From: Siphonodentalium dalli
Taxonomy: Eukaryota; Mollusca; Scaphopoda; Gadilida; Siphonodentaliidae
Direction of reading: 5' to 3'
NCBI GenBank assembly: GCA_032622095.1
Contig: CP136061.1
Coordinates: 252,225,582-252,289,581 of the forward strand
Length of the DNA: 64,000 nt
Part shown: positions 1 through 12,566 of the stretch, one piece after another
Position numbering within the stretch: position 1 is the stretch's first letter
Layout: each line of letters opens with the position of its first letter
Position numbers and translations under genes: made by a program
The notes under the pieces: model-generated
What the model was told of the DNA's origin: nothing
Seen by the model: only the letters and a program-made list of their open reading frames with translations
The model's database searches: none

Positions 1-445
1 GTTTACCAATCGTCACCCTCGTCGAATCGGCTTACTAATACCTAATCGACGGAAAGTACCGAGGATTCCGATTGGTTGTATACAATATCGACCACAGCGA
101 AATCCCCGCCGTGCATGATCGACAAAGAAATGCCTTACATTCATATCTACCTATCGTTCCAATGTTGACATTGTACGAGAACAAGATTAGTGAAACGTCA
201 ATTCGAGAGAGAATTCACAATGAGTTCACTAATATATGATGCATTCACATGCTGTGATTACTTCGTTTCTTAAGAGGTTTGTGAATCTATAAACATGTTA
301 GAAATATATGGTGTCGGATTCACCAACTCGGATTATACATCTATACGACACACACTGCCGCGTGCATATTATTGGCACAATTTATCGTATTTGCCATTTG
401 ACACCGCCCTCAAGGACGTCGCGACAGGGCCGGCCCTCTTATGAC
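1..445. other. no gene seen
   Basis: No convincing coding or RNA feature on either strand. The stretch is ordinary mixed-composition sequence leading into the palindrome cluster that starts near 446. Confidence 0.5.
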
Positions 446-1222
446 TAATGTGTAGGTTTTCTACACAAAATGTGTAGCCCTGCTACACAATCATTATTCA
501 ATTTTGATCTTAAACATATTTGTGTAGTATATGTGTAGTTTCATATTCGTACACAAATTGTGTAACAAATTTTACACATAAATGGGTAATTTTTTACACA
601 TTTATACACAACTGTGTGTATAAAATCAACACATATCCCTTACACATTTTGTGTAGGTTATTACACACACAGTTCGTAGACAAGAAATGCCAGTTCAGTT
701 GTCCGACCTGTGGGTATAGTATTAAAGATATATGCAGATTTATATGTTAAAACTTTCATGGCGCATAGTGGTATGTAGTATTTTGTTCTGTACTGTGAGT
801 TTTTGCTTTAAATGAACAAACCAGGGTCGATGCGTGATTGCATAATATTAGTATTATTACAACAATCATAACAAGAGTCTAAGGGCAGTAATCGCCATGA
901 AAGTTTTAACAAATAAATCCTCATATAATATTAATACTAAACCCACAAATTGGAATTCTGAACTTACATCCTTGTCTACGATCGCTGTAGATTGTATTCC
1001 AAAAAATATACTCAAACAATATGGCCGTCACGTAGCAGACTATGAAACTGAAGGCACCGCAATGCGCATGCTCTACGTTCTTACACAATTGTGTGTAACA
1101 AAATATACACATTATGTGTAGAACGGCACTTGGTCAATGTATTTGTATGTAACACTACACATTGCTATGTGTATTAACCGGGTTTACACATTTGATGTGT
1201 AATCGTTTCTACACATTAGTTA
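446..1222. repeat. two clusters of TACACA/TGTGTA palindromes
   Basis: Two stretches (about 446-676 and 1079-1222) are packed with short inverted motifs in which TACACA faces TGTGTA across 2-8 bases, for example CTACACAAAATGTGTAG near 461, TACACATTATGTGTAG near 1106 and TTACACATTTTGTGTAGG near 640. Spacing is roughly 20-30 bases. The 400 bases between the clusters lack the motif. The origin may be a decayed tandem repeat or an element built of repeated half-sites. No coding potential is evident. Confidence 0.55.
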
Positions 1223-1513
1223 TAAGAGTGGTATAGATCTCATACATTTAAACAGTTCAAAAGTTCATACCTGACACATTAGTTGGAAATTTCACACCAA
1301 CAATAGGTTGAAAATGTTCTCGTATAGTTTGATTTTCCAACAATTTATTAGTCGGGAAATACTTGTTTTTCGACCAAACTTTTGCACATTTCCCTGCATT
1401 TGGTGAACATTTGGACTGAAATGGCCATCAGTTGGAAATTGTCCAACCTTAGAGGGGTGCCATGCAGGTTGGAAATTTCCAACACTTGGAAAATTTAGGG
1501 TCAGTGTAGATCA

Positions 1514-2039
1514 CAGCGGTGAATCACGTGGTGAATCAAGATGATAAGTATCACGCATTTAACATGGCCGAGGCCATCGCAAATGCGACCAGAAATGAGG
1601 AAAAAGGTAATAAACGAGGATAATGATATATTACATATTATTTTGGCAGCTACGAGCATATATATATATATGTTATACTATTTTTCAAACAAGCTGATAC
1701 CTCATTTGATTCCAAACTCAGTTGTTTAACTTGTTTACTCTAACATTCTGACCAAAGTTGCCAGTCGAAAGATTCTCCTAGATGTACGGGCTGGTGTATT
1801 CCACGAACCTCCGGCTGACAACTTTATCAAAATGTTATAGAAAACAAATGAGTATTTCTGAACAAATAAGGTGTCAAGTTGTTCTAAAAAATAAACTAAC
1901 ATGTGCTCGTAACAGTCAAACAGCTATGATTAGTGTCACATCCTCATATAGTACGTTGTTGTGAGTTTGCACTCCCCTCGGCCATTTTGAATGCGGGGCA
2001 CTCACCAGCCTCGAAACCATGCGATTCCTCACCGTGCTG
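1514..2039. mobile_element. long inverted-repeat element, copy 1
   Basis: The left end (AATCACGTGG near 1522) is the inverted counterpart of the right end near 2010-2039, and the interior folds back on itself: 'aacattctgaccaaagttg' near 1741 faces its near-inverse near 1820. A second copy lies at 48565-49033 inside the SCAF gene, with the same order of blocks. No transposase frame is present, so this looks like a non-autonomous long-TIR element. Target duplications were not clear. Confidence 0.6.
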
Positions 2040-2116
2040 GATGCTAGGATTTTGCCATATTCATGTTCAGATTTCAAAATGTTCTCACACCGGTCCGAAC
2101 GATGGATGGCACCCAA

Positions 2117-2250
2117 CCTCTCATTCACCGGCATTAACCTCTCACTCACCGTCGTTAACCTCTCATTCACCGTCATTAACCTCTCACTCACCGTCGTTAA
2201 CCTCTCATTCACCGTCGTTAACCTCTCATTCACCGTCGTTAACCTCTCGG
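2117..2250. repeat. 21-bp tandem repeat, six units
   Basis: Six near-identical 21-bp units of the form cctctcattcaccgtcgttaa (some with 'cactcacc' or 'cattaa'), followed by a partial unit. Because 21 is a multiple of three, it creates spurious open frames on both strands; these are not genes. Confidence 0.9.
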
Positions 2251-2467
2251 TTAGTGACACTGACCCGCTGTACAAATAACAGAATTTACAAGATGTTTGT
2301 AAATTGGAGAAATTGTGTGTTCCATAATAATTTTGTCACCGACAACACAAACAAATACCAGATTCGTGTTAAAACCTGTCCATAAATAATGAGTTTCCCA
2401 AATAATTTTCAGATTTGCGTGGAACTATTTTGTCTACGTATACCGTATCTATATCTATATTTTCGAA

Positions 2468-2506
<39 letters not shown>
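2468..2506. repeat. (GTCT)n microsatellite
   Basis: About ten consecutive GTCT units, at the left edge of the degenerate array that follows. Confidence 0.95.
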
Positions 2507-2529
2507 GTTCTATAGAAATTCACAGGGGA

Positions 2530-3540
2530 CCATCTAGATGATGCCAAAGGGGTCTACTAGGAGTAGCTTTTTACGAGAAAGATAATGGTCGGAGTTAGAA
2601 TTTTCTAAAGTGACGCCGTTGTTGTCAGGGGCAGAAAAGGGGAGGGGCAGAAAAATAAATTGTCGCCGATTGCCACCAAACTTATATATAATAATCCCCA
2701 TAATATGAGGAATATAATGGTGTGGTTTAAATATGGCTAAAGTGGCGCCGTTCGCGTCAGTGGTGCCCGGAAGGGGGGGGGCAGATTTTTTTCTGTCGCC
2801 GATTTCCACCAAACTTATATATAATCATCCCCATGATATGTAAACACCAACGTGTGGTTTAAAAGTGGCGTCGTTCGAGTCAGGGATGCACGGAAGGGGA
2901 GAGGGGCACCAAAATTGAAAAACTAATTTTAGCGCCGATCTCCACCAAATTGATATAAATTCTTCTTCATTATACAAGGAATCAAATTGTGCGCTTTAAC
3001 AACGCCAAATTGTTGTCTTTTGGTTGAGAGATTGGGAGGGGGTGGGCACTAAATTTGATAATAATTGGTTTAGTCGCCGATTGCCACCAAACGAATACAT
3101 AATCACCTTCGCAATATGGCGTTGTTCGAGTCAACGTTGCATCAACAATTGATTTAATAAACTATTTTAGACCAGATTTCCACCAAATTGATATATTATT
3201 CTTCTCTATGATACGAGGAATATCATCGTGTGATTTAAAGACGTCAAATTGCTGTCGGTTGGGTGAGAGATATGGGTCATAACTATTCTCAGAATTTGTT
3301 AGTTGCTAATTTCCACCAAACATATATGTAATCATCGTCAGTATATCATGCATCCATGAGTCTAATGAGAGTGGTTTAAATATGTCAATTTCCACCGAAT
3401 TCATACACGTTTTTCTCTAATGATATACCATGAATTAAATCACATTTGGTGTCGTTTGCGTCGCGGATGGCGAGCGGATATGCACTATCATTGATAAGAT
3501 TGTTAGTCGCCTTTATCCACATATAAGTTATATACAGTCA
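2530..3540. repeat. degenerate ~130-bp tandem array
   Basis: The motif 'tccaccaaacttatatat' or a decayed version recurs near 2677, 2805, 2940, 3085, 3178, 3312 and 3390, each followed by 'aatcatcccc' and an 'aggaat...gtggtttaaa' block. Copies diverge progressively to the right. No coding role is seen. Confidence 0.7.
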
Positions 3541-5050
3541 CCCAGGCCATCTCCATATCATTAAGTAGTTTTGGACGTTCACATTTAACAATCCCGACAT
3601 ATGGTGACCCACTTAAGTCACTTGAACAATTATATCTTCTTAACTGGGAATAGCAATCAGGGCATTCACAAAATGAGCTAACAAAAAGAGATACATAGAA
3701 GAAGCATTAAACGTATATTTATCATTCTATTGAAGAGATACATATATTCCTGCAAACTGTGAGACCCCGAACCGTCAGAGGATTGCATATATATTATAAC
3801 AAAATTCAGTCTGTTCCATTCAATACAGTTTCCACAAAAAAGTTACAATTTGTCAAGCGATATGGAAGGCCTGTTCAAAAATAGTGGTCACAGTGTGCAG
3901 TCAAATATCGTATCTTCTGATATACAAGAAAATGCCGTTAGTAGCATAAGACTTTTCAGGATCCTCCCAATACTGCATATCTGACAAGGGTTTTATAACA
4001 GACTCCTCGACTGACATAAACAACTCAAAATCTCGCTCTGTGCCTGGCACATGTAGCTAATATTTATGCGCATCAACATTTTGTTTAAACTGAGAATATT
4101 TTGCCAATATATAGCACCATGAACAGAGGAGCATCTGGAAATTTGAAACATATGTATCTTCATGGAGATAGCCAGGTGTCCTCGAGAACTTAGTCGAACC
4201 GACCAAATTGATTGATACATCTCAATATTTAAAACCCAATTATCATCTTTTATCGAACTAATGTGTTTATGATGTTCATGTATCTATTATAATGTCTAAC
4301 GTATACGCAGTTGTAAATAAATACATACTTCATTATTGTTGGAACGGATTAATCGCGACAAACAGAATGACAATTGACAAGGTGAGCCACTACTTATATC
4401 CCATGAATGTAATAATCATGTTTTATGATGCTATTTGAATATACAATTTATGAGAAAACGTATAACACTTTTAAGCAAGAGCATTCTCTATCCCCAACAA
4501 ATATCCACAGCATACAGAGGGTTTCTCATCGCATTAACCTGGGCAACGCCGGGTAACCCTGTATAGTATGATAAACCCTATTGAATTGGCATGTGAATTT
4601 CACGTTATACAGAGACAACTAGTGCAGATTTCATGGTTCGCGCATTAACTCCGAGCTAGCATTAGATTCATTTCATAGCAGACGAACATTTACTTGGTAA
4701 TTTGACAGAGGGTGTTTTCGGTAAGACATACACAACTAGTACAGATTGCCATTCCACATGGCCATTCAGAAACTGCCAATTATTTTTAATTTAAGAAAAA
4801 CAAATCGGTGTGAATTTGCCTGGAATTAGACCACTAGATGTTAAGATTTTCAGGTTCATATATCAAAATGTCTCACACTGATGGATTATGCCCCCCCCCC
4901 CAATTGGCTAGTGGTCACACTCACACAAGACTAATCATCCATTCATAATAGGCCATCATATATAGGCCTGTGGGGGAACAGTTGTGACAAATCAAATGTG
5001 AGTCTGGGCTGGTTTAAGGGGGGGTGCAATTGGAAATGCCAATGTGAACA
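3541..5050. other. no gene seen
   Basis: About 1.5 kb with no convincing exon. The only notable simple sequence is a run of C near 4891-4902. Confidence 0.5.
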
Positions 5051-6270
5051 CCCCCCACACACACACCACCACCACCACCACCACCTCCACCAAAACCACC
5101 AACACCACCACCAACACCACCACCGCCAACACCACCACCGCCACCAATAACACCACCAACACCACCACCACCAATACCACCAACACCAACACCACCAACA
5201 ACAACAGCACCACCAACACCACCAATAACACCACCACCAACAACAACAGCACCACCAACACCACCAATAACACCACCACCACCACCACCAACAACAACAC
5301 CACCACCACCACCAACAACACCACCACCACCACCAACAACAACACCACCAACACCACCAATAACACCAACACCACCACCACCAACAACAACACCACCACC
5401 ACCAACACCACCACCACCAATACCACCAACACCAACACCACCACCACCAACACCAACAGCACCACCAACACCACCAATAACACCACCACCACCAATAACA
5501 CCACCACCACCAACAACAACAACACCACCAACACCACCAATAACACCACCACCACCAATAACACCACCACCACCAACAACAACACCACCACCAACACCAC
5601 CAATAACACCACCACCACCACCACCACCACCAACAACAACAACACCACCACCACCACCACCAATAACACCACCACCACCAACAACAACACCACCACCACC
5701 ACCACCAATAACACCACCACCAACAACAACAACACCACCAATAACACCACCACCACCAACAACAACACCACCACCACCACCACCAATAACACCACCACCA
5801 CCAACAACAACACCACCAATAACACCACCACCACCACCAACAACAACACCACCACCACCACCACCACCAATAACACCACCACCAACACCACCACCACCAG
5901 CACCACCACCATCACCAACACCAACACCACCAACACCACCACCATCACCACCAACAACAACACCACCACCAACACCACCAACACCACCACCATCACCACC
6001 AACAACAACACCACCACCAACACCACCAACACCAACACCACCACCACCAATACCACCAACACCACCACCACCACCAACACCACCAACACCAACACCACCA
6101 CCACCAATACCACCACCAACACCAACACCACCAACTGTGTGACCAACACCACAACCAACACCACCACCACCAATACCACCAACACCACCACCATCAACAC
6201 CACCAACACCACCACCACCACCAACACCACCAACACCATCTCCACCACCAGCACCACCACCACCACCATG
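5051..6270. repeat. 1.2-kb CAC/CAA trinucleotide tract
   Basis: Almost pure (ACC)n with interspersed AAC, AAT and occasional AGC/ATC triplets. It reads open in several frames on both strands (poly-Thr/Asn, poly-Gly/Val, poly-Val/Leu). That is a property of the triplet repeat, with no initiator context, splice signals or homology, so it is not called a gene. Confidence 0.95.
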
Positions 6271-6310
6271 CATCAATGGAGAACCTTTAGCCATGTGCTG
6301 AACACATCAC

Positions 6311-6441
6311 GACTAACTCTAGTCCAAGTCTTCTCGTACTAAAACCAGATAAGATATTGGGATAGCATTTAAATGCCAGCATCTAGCTATCCCAATATCT
6401 TAGCTGGTTTTAGTACGAGAAGACTTGGACTAGACTAACTC
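6311..6441. mobile_element. 113-bp fold-back MITE with 9-bp target duplication
   Basis: Two 46-bp arms (6320-6365 and 6387-6432) are inverted copies with a single mismatch and begin TAGTCCAAGTC. The loop is 21 bases. The direct repeat GACTAACTC flanks it exactly at 6311-6319 and 6433-6441. A 9-bp duplication is typical of Mutator-like elements; the superfamily call is inference. Confidence 0.85.
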
Positions 6442-6514
6442 ACGAAAATAATGATAGAAACTTGACAGACCTCGTGTTCTAAGTTGCATTTTGTATCACT
6501 CCAGTGCGACTTTC

Positions 6515-6690
6515 TGTGACATATAATGCTCGTAGTAAGGTAATTCAAGTATTTATCGTCGACCTATTTCGATACATATAACGCTCGTATAGAAAGGTAA
6601 TTCAAGTATTTATCGACCTATTTCGATACATATAACGCTCGTAGAATGGTAATTCAAGTATTTATCGACCTATTTCGATACCGGGGAAAG
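6515..6690. repeat. ~53-bp unit in three tandem copies
   Basis: The block 'gacctatttcgatac' plus 'aacgctcgta...ggtaattcaagtatttatc' recurs at about 6561, 6615 and 6667. The same block occurs once at about 50640-50740, so a dispersed repeat has been locally triplicated here. Confidence 0.75.
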
Positions 6691-6963
6691 TTCAAAAACG
6701 AATATTATTAGGTATATTTTTGTAGCTCACTCGGTGAATTAAATGTGAGATTTTTATTTGGTTCTGTTGAGCTAATCTTATTCACACTAAATATATTTTA
6801 CAACTCGGCGAAATGGCTTCACATTAAAGGATCTTCCCGTAGCCGATGTGCATGATGGTTGGGTCATGGATAAGATCCTCATGCACAGTCTGGTCAAGAC
6901 GAGGTTGGCGCGGGTTCGAACCAATTTTCAAGCTTGATCTGAGATGACGGACATCTCAACGTG
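6691..6963. other. no gene seen; isolated B-box-like motif
   Basis: Contains 'gggttcgaacc' near 6909, resembling a pol III B box, but no matching A box or tRNA fold was convincing. Confidence 0.3.
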
Positions 6964-8909
6964 TCATTCTGACATGGCCATGCTTCAGACAGATTATATA
7001 TAAATCCAATGGCGTGACAGTTCTGACGTGGCCAGGCTACAGACAGATTATATATAAATCCAATGGCGTGACAGTTCTGACGTGGCCATACTTCAGACAG
7101 ATTATATATAATTCCAATGGCGTGACAGTTCTGACGTGGCCATGCTTCAGATAGATTATATATAACGCCAATGGCGTGACAGTTCTGACGTGGCCATACT
7201 TCAGACAGATTATATATAAATCCAATGGCGTGACAGTTCTGACGTGGCCATGCTCCAGACAGATTATATATAAATCCAATGGCGTGACAGTTCTGACGTG
7301 GCCATACTTCAGACAGATTATATATAACTCCAATGGCGTGACAGTTCTGACGTGGCCATGCTTCAGACAGATTATATATAACTCCAATGGCGTGACAGTT
7401 CTGACGTGGCCATGCTTCAGACAGATTATATATAACTCCAATGGCGTGACAGTTCTGACGTGGCCATGCTTCAGACAGATTATATATAACTCCAATGGCG
7501 TGACAGTTCTGACGTGGCCATGCTTCAGACAGATTATATATAAATCCAATGGCGTGACAGTTCTGACGTGGCCAGGCTACAGACAGATTATATGTAAATC
7601 CAATGGCGTGACAGTTCTGACGTGGCCATACTTCAGACAGATTATATATAACTCCAATGGCGTGACAGTTCTGACGTGGCCATGCTTCAGATAGATTATA
7701 TATAACGCCAATGGCGTGACAGTTCTGACGTGGCCATACTTCAGACAGATTATATATAAATCCAATGGCGTGACAGTTCTGACGTGGCCATGCTCCAGAC
7801 AGATTATATATAAATCCAATGGCGTGACAGTTCTGGCGTGGCCATACTTCAGACAGATTATATATAACTCCAATGGCGTGACAGTTCTGACGTGGCCATG
7901 CTTCAGACAGATTATATATAACTCCAATGGCGTGACAGTTCTGACGTGGCCATGCTTCAGACAGATTATATATAACTCCAATGGCGTGACAGTTCTGACG
8001 TGGCCATGCTTCAGACAGATTATATATAACTCCAATGGCGTGACAGTTCTGACGTGGCCATGCTTCAGACAGATTATATATAAATCCAATGGCGTGACAG
8101 TTCTGACGTGGCCAGGCTACAGACAGATTATATATAAATCCAATGGCGTGACAGTTCTGACGTGGCCATACTTCAGACAGATTATATATAACTCCAATGG
8201 CGTGACAGTTCTGACGTGGCCATGCTTCAGATAGATTATATATAACGCCAATGGCGTGACAGTTCTGACGTGGCCATACTTCAGACAGATTATATATAAA
8301 TCCAATGGCGTGACAGTTCTGACGTGGCCATGCTCCAGACAGATTATATATAAATCCAATGGCGTGACAGTTCTGACGTGGCCATACTTCAGACAGATTA
8401 TATATAACTCCAATGGCGTGACAGTTCTGACGTGGCCATGCTTCAGACAGATTATATATAACTCCAATGGCGTGACAGTTCTGACGTGGCCATGCTTCAG
8501 ACAGATTATATATAACTCCAATGGCGTGACAGTTCTGACGTGGCCATGCTTCAGATAGATTATATATAAATACAATGGCGTGTCAGTTCTGACGTGGCCA
8601 TGCTTCAGACAGATTATATATAAATCCAATGGCGTGACAGTTCTGACGTGGCCATGCTTCAGACAGATTATATATAACGCCAATGGCGTGACAGTTCTGA
8701 CGTGGCCATGCTTCAGACAGATTATATATAAATCCAATGGCGTGACAGTTCTGACGTGGCCATGCTCCAGACAGATTATATATAAATCCAATGGCGTGAC
8801 AGTTCTGACGTGGCCATACTTCAGACAGATTATATATAACTCCAATGGCGTGACAGTTCTGACGTGGCCATGCTTCAGACAGATTATATATAAATCCAAT
8901 GGCGTGACA
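6964..8909. repeat. 54-bp satellite with 540-bp higher-order repeat
   Basis: About 36 copies of a 54-bp monomer containing 'caatggcgtgacagttctga' and 'cagacagattatatata'. Variant monomers (for example gccaggctac, gctccagac, atagattatata) recur in the same order every 540 bases (7037, 7577 and 8117 begin equivalent positions), so ten-monomer blocks were duplicated. Since 54 is 18 codons, long open frames appear on both strands; these are artefacts of periodicity. Confidence 0.95.
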
Positions 8910-8930
8910 GATCGAATACATGGGTATAAT

Positions 8931-9580
8931 TAAATGGTCGAAAATAACATATCATTACTGTACGCGATTCGTGTATAACGTCGCGATAGGTGACTGTCGT
9001 CGTATACGACTATGCGTACAGTGACTGACGAATGGGGTGTCCAAATGTTTAAATGGGTCGAAAGGAACATATCATTACTGTACGCATGTATAACGTCGTG
9101 ACAGGAGACTGTCGTATACGACTAGGCGTACAGTGACTGACGAATGGGGTGTCCAAATGTTTAAATGGGTCGAAAGGAACATATCATTACTGTACGCGTG
9201 TATGACATCGTGACAGAGAAGACTGTCGTATACGACTAGGCGTACAGTGACTGACGAATGGGCGTCCAAATGTTTAAATGGGTCGAAATGAACATATATA
9301 TAATTACTGTACGCGTGTATAACGTCGTGACAGGTGACATGTCGTCGTATACGACTAGGCGTTCAGTGACTGGCGAATGGGCGTCCAAATGTTTAAATGG
9401 GTCGAAAAGAACATATCATTACTGTACGCGTGTATAACGTCGTGACAGGAGACTGTCGTATACGACTATGCGTATAGTGACTGACGAATGGGGTGTCCAA
9501 ATGTTTAAATGGGTCGAAAAGAACATATCATTACTGTACGCGCGTATAACGTCGTGACAAGAGACTGTTGTATACGACTA
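8931..9580. repeat. 112-119-bp tandem array, about five units
   Basis: Units begin 'aaatgggtcgaaa' at 9051, 9163, 9276, 9395 and 9507 and contain 'catatcattactgtacgcg', 'gtcgtatacgac' (a palindrome) and 'cagtgactgacgaatgggg'. The last unit is cut by the 3' tail of the LINE. Confidence 0.9.
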
Positions 9581-10378
9581 TTATTATTATTATTATTATT
9601 TAATACATTTATAACGCGCAAATTCCATATACATGTTCACATGCGCAACAAAGTTATCGTTTACACGAGTCTGAAAAAAGTTGTCGAGAAATACAAATTA
9701 CGATACGAGTAGCTGCATGTTAGTCAGTTTCAAAAGCTAATTTAAAGAAATGAGTCTTTAACAGATGACGAAACTCCATTAAGTCCCAACAGCCTCGAAT
9801 TTCACCAGGCAGAGAGTGCCACAATGATGGAGCGAAAAAAACTGAAATCACGATCTCCGGAGTGACTAACTTCTGCGCTCTTCTAATAAGTTCATCCCAT
9901 TCGAGCGCAGTTCCCTACCATCAGTTGTTTTCTCTATAACAAGTTCCTGCAGGTATACGGGGGCAAAATTGTATTTCGCCTTGAAAGTCAACACCAAGAT
10001 TTTGAATTTAATTCGATATTTCACAGGCAGCCAATGCATATTTTTCAAGATAGGTGTAATATGATCATGCTTGGATGTACGAGTAACAATTCTGGCCGCT
10101 GTGTTTTTGGATTCTCTGCAATTTGTACATGAGTGAATCAGCAATGTCGAATAAACATGCGTTCATAAAGTCCAGCTTAGAACTTACAAGGGCCTGAACT
10201 AATGTCCCAGTAGCTGAGATGGTCAGGTACTTACGAATCCTTCCGATATTTCTCAGGTGAAAGTTTCACGCCCGGCACACATTATTCACATGCACGTCCA
10301 TGTTCATGCTTGAAACAAAAACAGCACCCAAATCTCTGACAACATCACTTGAAGTGATAGAACAGGAATCAATTTGTT

Positions 10379-11326
10379 TTAAACCAATGGAGATTTCATG
10401 AGATTGAGCTGCTGTCGAGTTCCAATCACAATCATTTCTGTCTTACCCTCATTCAATTTGAGTTTGTTGGAAAACATCCATTTTCGAATGTCAGCTATGG
10501 ATGACTCCAAAACATTAGTTGTATCGTCCACGCTGGCTGTATCAGATGACGAGAAAGTTGCATAAATATGGCAATCATCTGCATATAGGTGAAATATAAG
10601 TCCATGTCTCCGTAGTATGTCGCCAAGCGGAAGAACATAGCAAAGGAACAACACCGGTCCGAGAATATATCCGTGTGGGACTCCACAGTCAAGGTGAACT
10701 TTCTCTGACTCTACCTCCCCGATTTTAACAGATTGTGTCCTACTACTGATGAAAGACTGCAACCACCGCAACGCAGGTCCCGATAGTCATATTCGTGTTT
10801 CAAGGCGATGTAAAAAAAAATTGTGATTGACGGTATCAAATGCCGCAGACAAATCCAGTAGAGTTAGCATCACACATTGTTTAGAGTCCATGGCACATAG
10901 GATATCGTTCTGGACCCGTGTAATTGCCGTTTCAGCACTGTTAAACGAGGTGTATGCTGATTGATATATTTTTCGCAAAAGGTTATTGTCTAGATGGGCA
11001 TTTAGACGCCTGACAACAATACGCTCAAGGAGTTTCGACAGGTAAGACAGGTTAGAAACCGGTCGATAGTTTTTCAACAAATCCTGGTCGAGTGATGGTT
11101 TCTTTAGAATTGGCGTCACTATAGCGTGTTTCAGACTGTCAGGAAAGACACCCTCCGACATAGAGGCGTTTATTATTTCTGTGAGCATCGGGGCTATGGT
11201 GTCAATACAACCCTTAAGCAGACTGGACGGTACCGGATCTTGTGAACACGATTTAGGAGGTAGTTTCTTCACCAGTTTTGTCACTTCCTCTATAGTTGTC
11301 GGTTCAAAGGAATTTAGAATGCACAT
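10379..11326 (-). pseudogene. LINE reverse transcriptase, one in-frame stop
   Basis: The reverse-transcriptase core of the LINE. Visible motifs in order are VTPILKK, NYRPVSNLSYLSKLLERI, LLDLSAAFDTVNH (motif A), GVPHG..LGPVLF (usually GVPQG) and FHLYADD (catalytic motif C). The frame is broken by a TGA at 10787-10789 between RLETRI and LSGPALRWLQSF, where related elements normally read through. Both sides are in the same frame, so this is a nonsense substitution and not an indel. Further breaks follow after KSPLV. Confidence 0.9.
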
Positions 11327-12440
11327 GTCTTTCGCTGCATGTAGTCTCGTTCACATTACACGCAGTATCTGATATCCGAAATGAAGACTGTATTTCGTCA
11401 ATTTTGTTTTTGAAGAATTTAACGAAGTCATTTGACAATGCTTCATCCGACGCAGATGTTGGTAGAACCTTTGACTTGTGTGTATTTAAAAGTATGGAAA
11501 TAATTTGAAACACAGCTTTTTGGTCCTTAGCACGCTCAGTAATTTTATTGGAGAAATAATCTTTTCTGGCAATTTCTGAAAGTCGATTCACAACATTCCT
11601 CTGATCGCAGTACATCTCGCGATGAACAGTGAGTTTACTGGATCTCCATAAACGTTCATACTTCCGCCTACGTATAGCTTCATGAATTTCAGATGTCATC
11701 AAAGGAGACGATTTCACGGTCACCACGGATTTGTTACACAGCGGAGCATGACGATCAATCAATGCAGATAGAGTTTCGTTGTAAAGTTTTACCATCTGCG
11801 AAACACACACATCTCGGTCACGGAATATTATCGACATCATAAGATCATGATGAAAATCGATGACATTTATGTCTTTATATTTCCGGAATACTAAGTCTCG
11901 AGACTTTCCCTCATTTTCCGTAGCCGGCACACAAAAAGAAATTCCTCGGTGGTCAGAGATACCACCATCATATACATTGACTCCGGTAACTGAATCATCA
12001 GCAACCCTGGTAATAACAAAATCCAGCGTATGGCCTCCGCGATGAGTAGCACCTACCACATGTTGTTTCATGTTGGTACGAAATAACAATTTGGAAAACG
12101 TGTTAGCATCTGTATTGCTATCAATATTGTCCATGTGGAAATTGAAGTCACCGATAATTATTAACTGATCAGGCGATGTAATCAAATAATCAATTAGATC
12201 CTCAAAATCTTCAAAGAATCCCGCTACTGTGAGTTTATTTGTAGTTTTTGGAGGAGGTCGATATATGACAATTAGAGATACAGGTTTGTTTGGTCCAGGG
12301 AAGGTAACTTTCATATATTCAAGGTTCGTAAATTTGGCAACAGTACACTTCCGTAGCTTTAAGTTTGACTTCGATATCACCGCAACTCCGCCCCCGGTGG
12401 AGATTCTGGATTCACAAGAGGATCGCTATCCTTCCGACAA
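11304..12440 (-). pseudogene. LINE endonuclease domain, 5'-truncated
   Basis: C-terminal part of an apurinic-type endonuclease: GGGVAVISKS, VIYRPPP, IIIGDFNFHMDN (metal-binding Asp/Asn), THRGGHTLDFVIT and the catalytic SDHRGISF block are all visible. The domain's N-terminal third is absent, with frame breaks near 12420-12440. It overlaps the RT frame by about 20 bases in another phase, so the two halves are now separated by a frameshift. Confidence 0.9.
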
Positions 12441-12566
12441 GTTGTTTGTACAGTTTATACACTGTGATAACACTGTACTTCTATGAGCAAGCCAGGGTTG
12501 GGGCGATTACATGCCAATGTAATCGATTACGATTACAATTACTTTTGATTTACATGATTACGATTA

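Larger units (their letters stand above)
9579..12480 (-). mobile_element. 5'-truncated L2/CR1-like LINE
   Basis: On the minus strand the element runs from the endonuclease domain (about 12440 to 11304), through the reverse transcriptase (11326 to 10379), to the conserved C-terminal tail (10144 to about 9727), where 'HITPILKNMHWLPVKYRI' is followed by 'LWHSLPGEIR'. It ends in an AAT-repeat 3' tail at 9579-9605, which is inserted in the 112-bp satellite. The 5' part of the endonuclease is missing. Stops and frame changes show it is dead. Family placement comes from motifs (LSAAFDTVNH, YADD, the WLPV tail); a phylogeny would be needed for the exact clade. Confidence 0.9.

Noticed and set aside
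4992-6342. Three overlapping open frames of over 420 codons
   Set aside because: They are the three-frame reading of a CAC/CAA trinucleotide tract (poly-Val/Leu, poly-Gly, poly-Thr/Asn). No domain, splice signal or biased codon use supports a protein.
6841-6960. Possible tRNA or SINE from 'gggttcgaacc'
   Set aside because: Only the B-box-like motif is present. I could not form a cloverleaf or find a matching A box and target duplications.
6964-8909. CRISPR-like array appearance
   Set aside because: Monomers are contiguous and nearly identical over the whole unit, with no unique spacers; the genome is eukaryotic.
7037-8933. Long repetitive open frames on both strands
   Set aside because: The 54-bp satellite period is 18 codons, so any stop-free frame stays open. 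Reading is equally open on both strands, which argues against coding.
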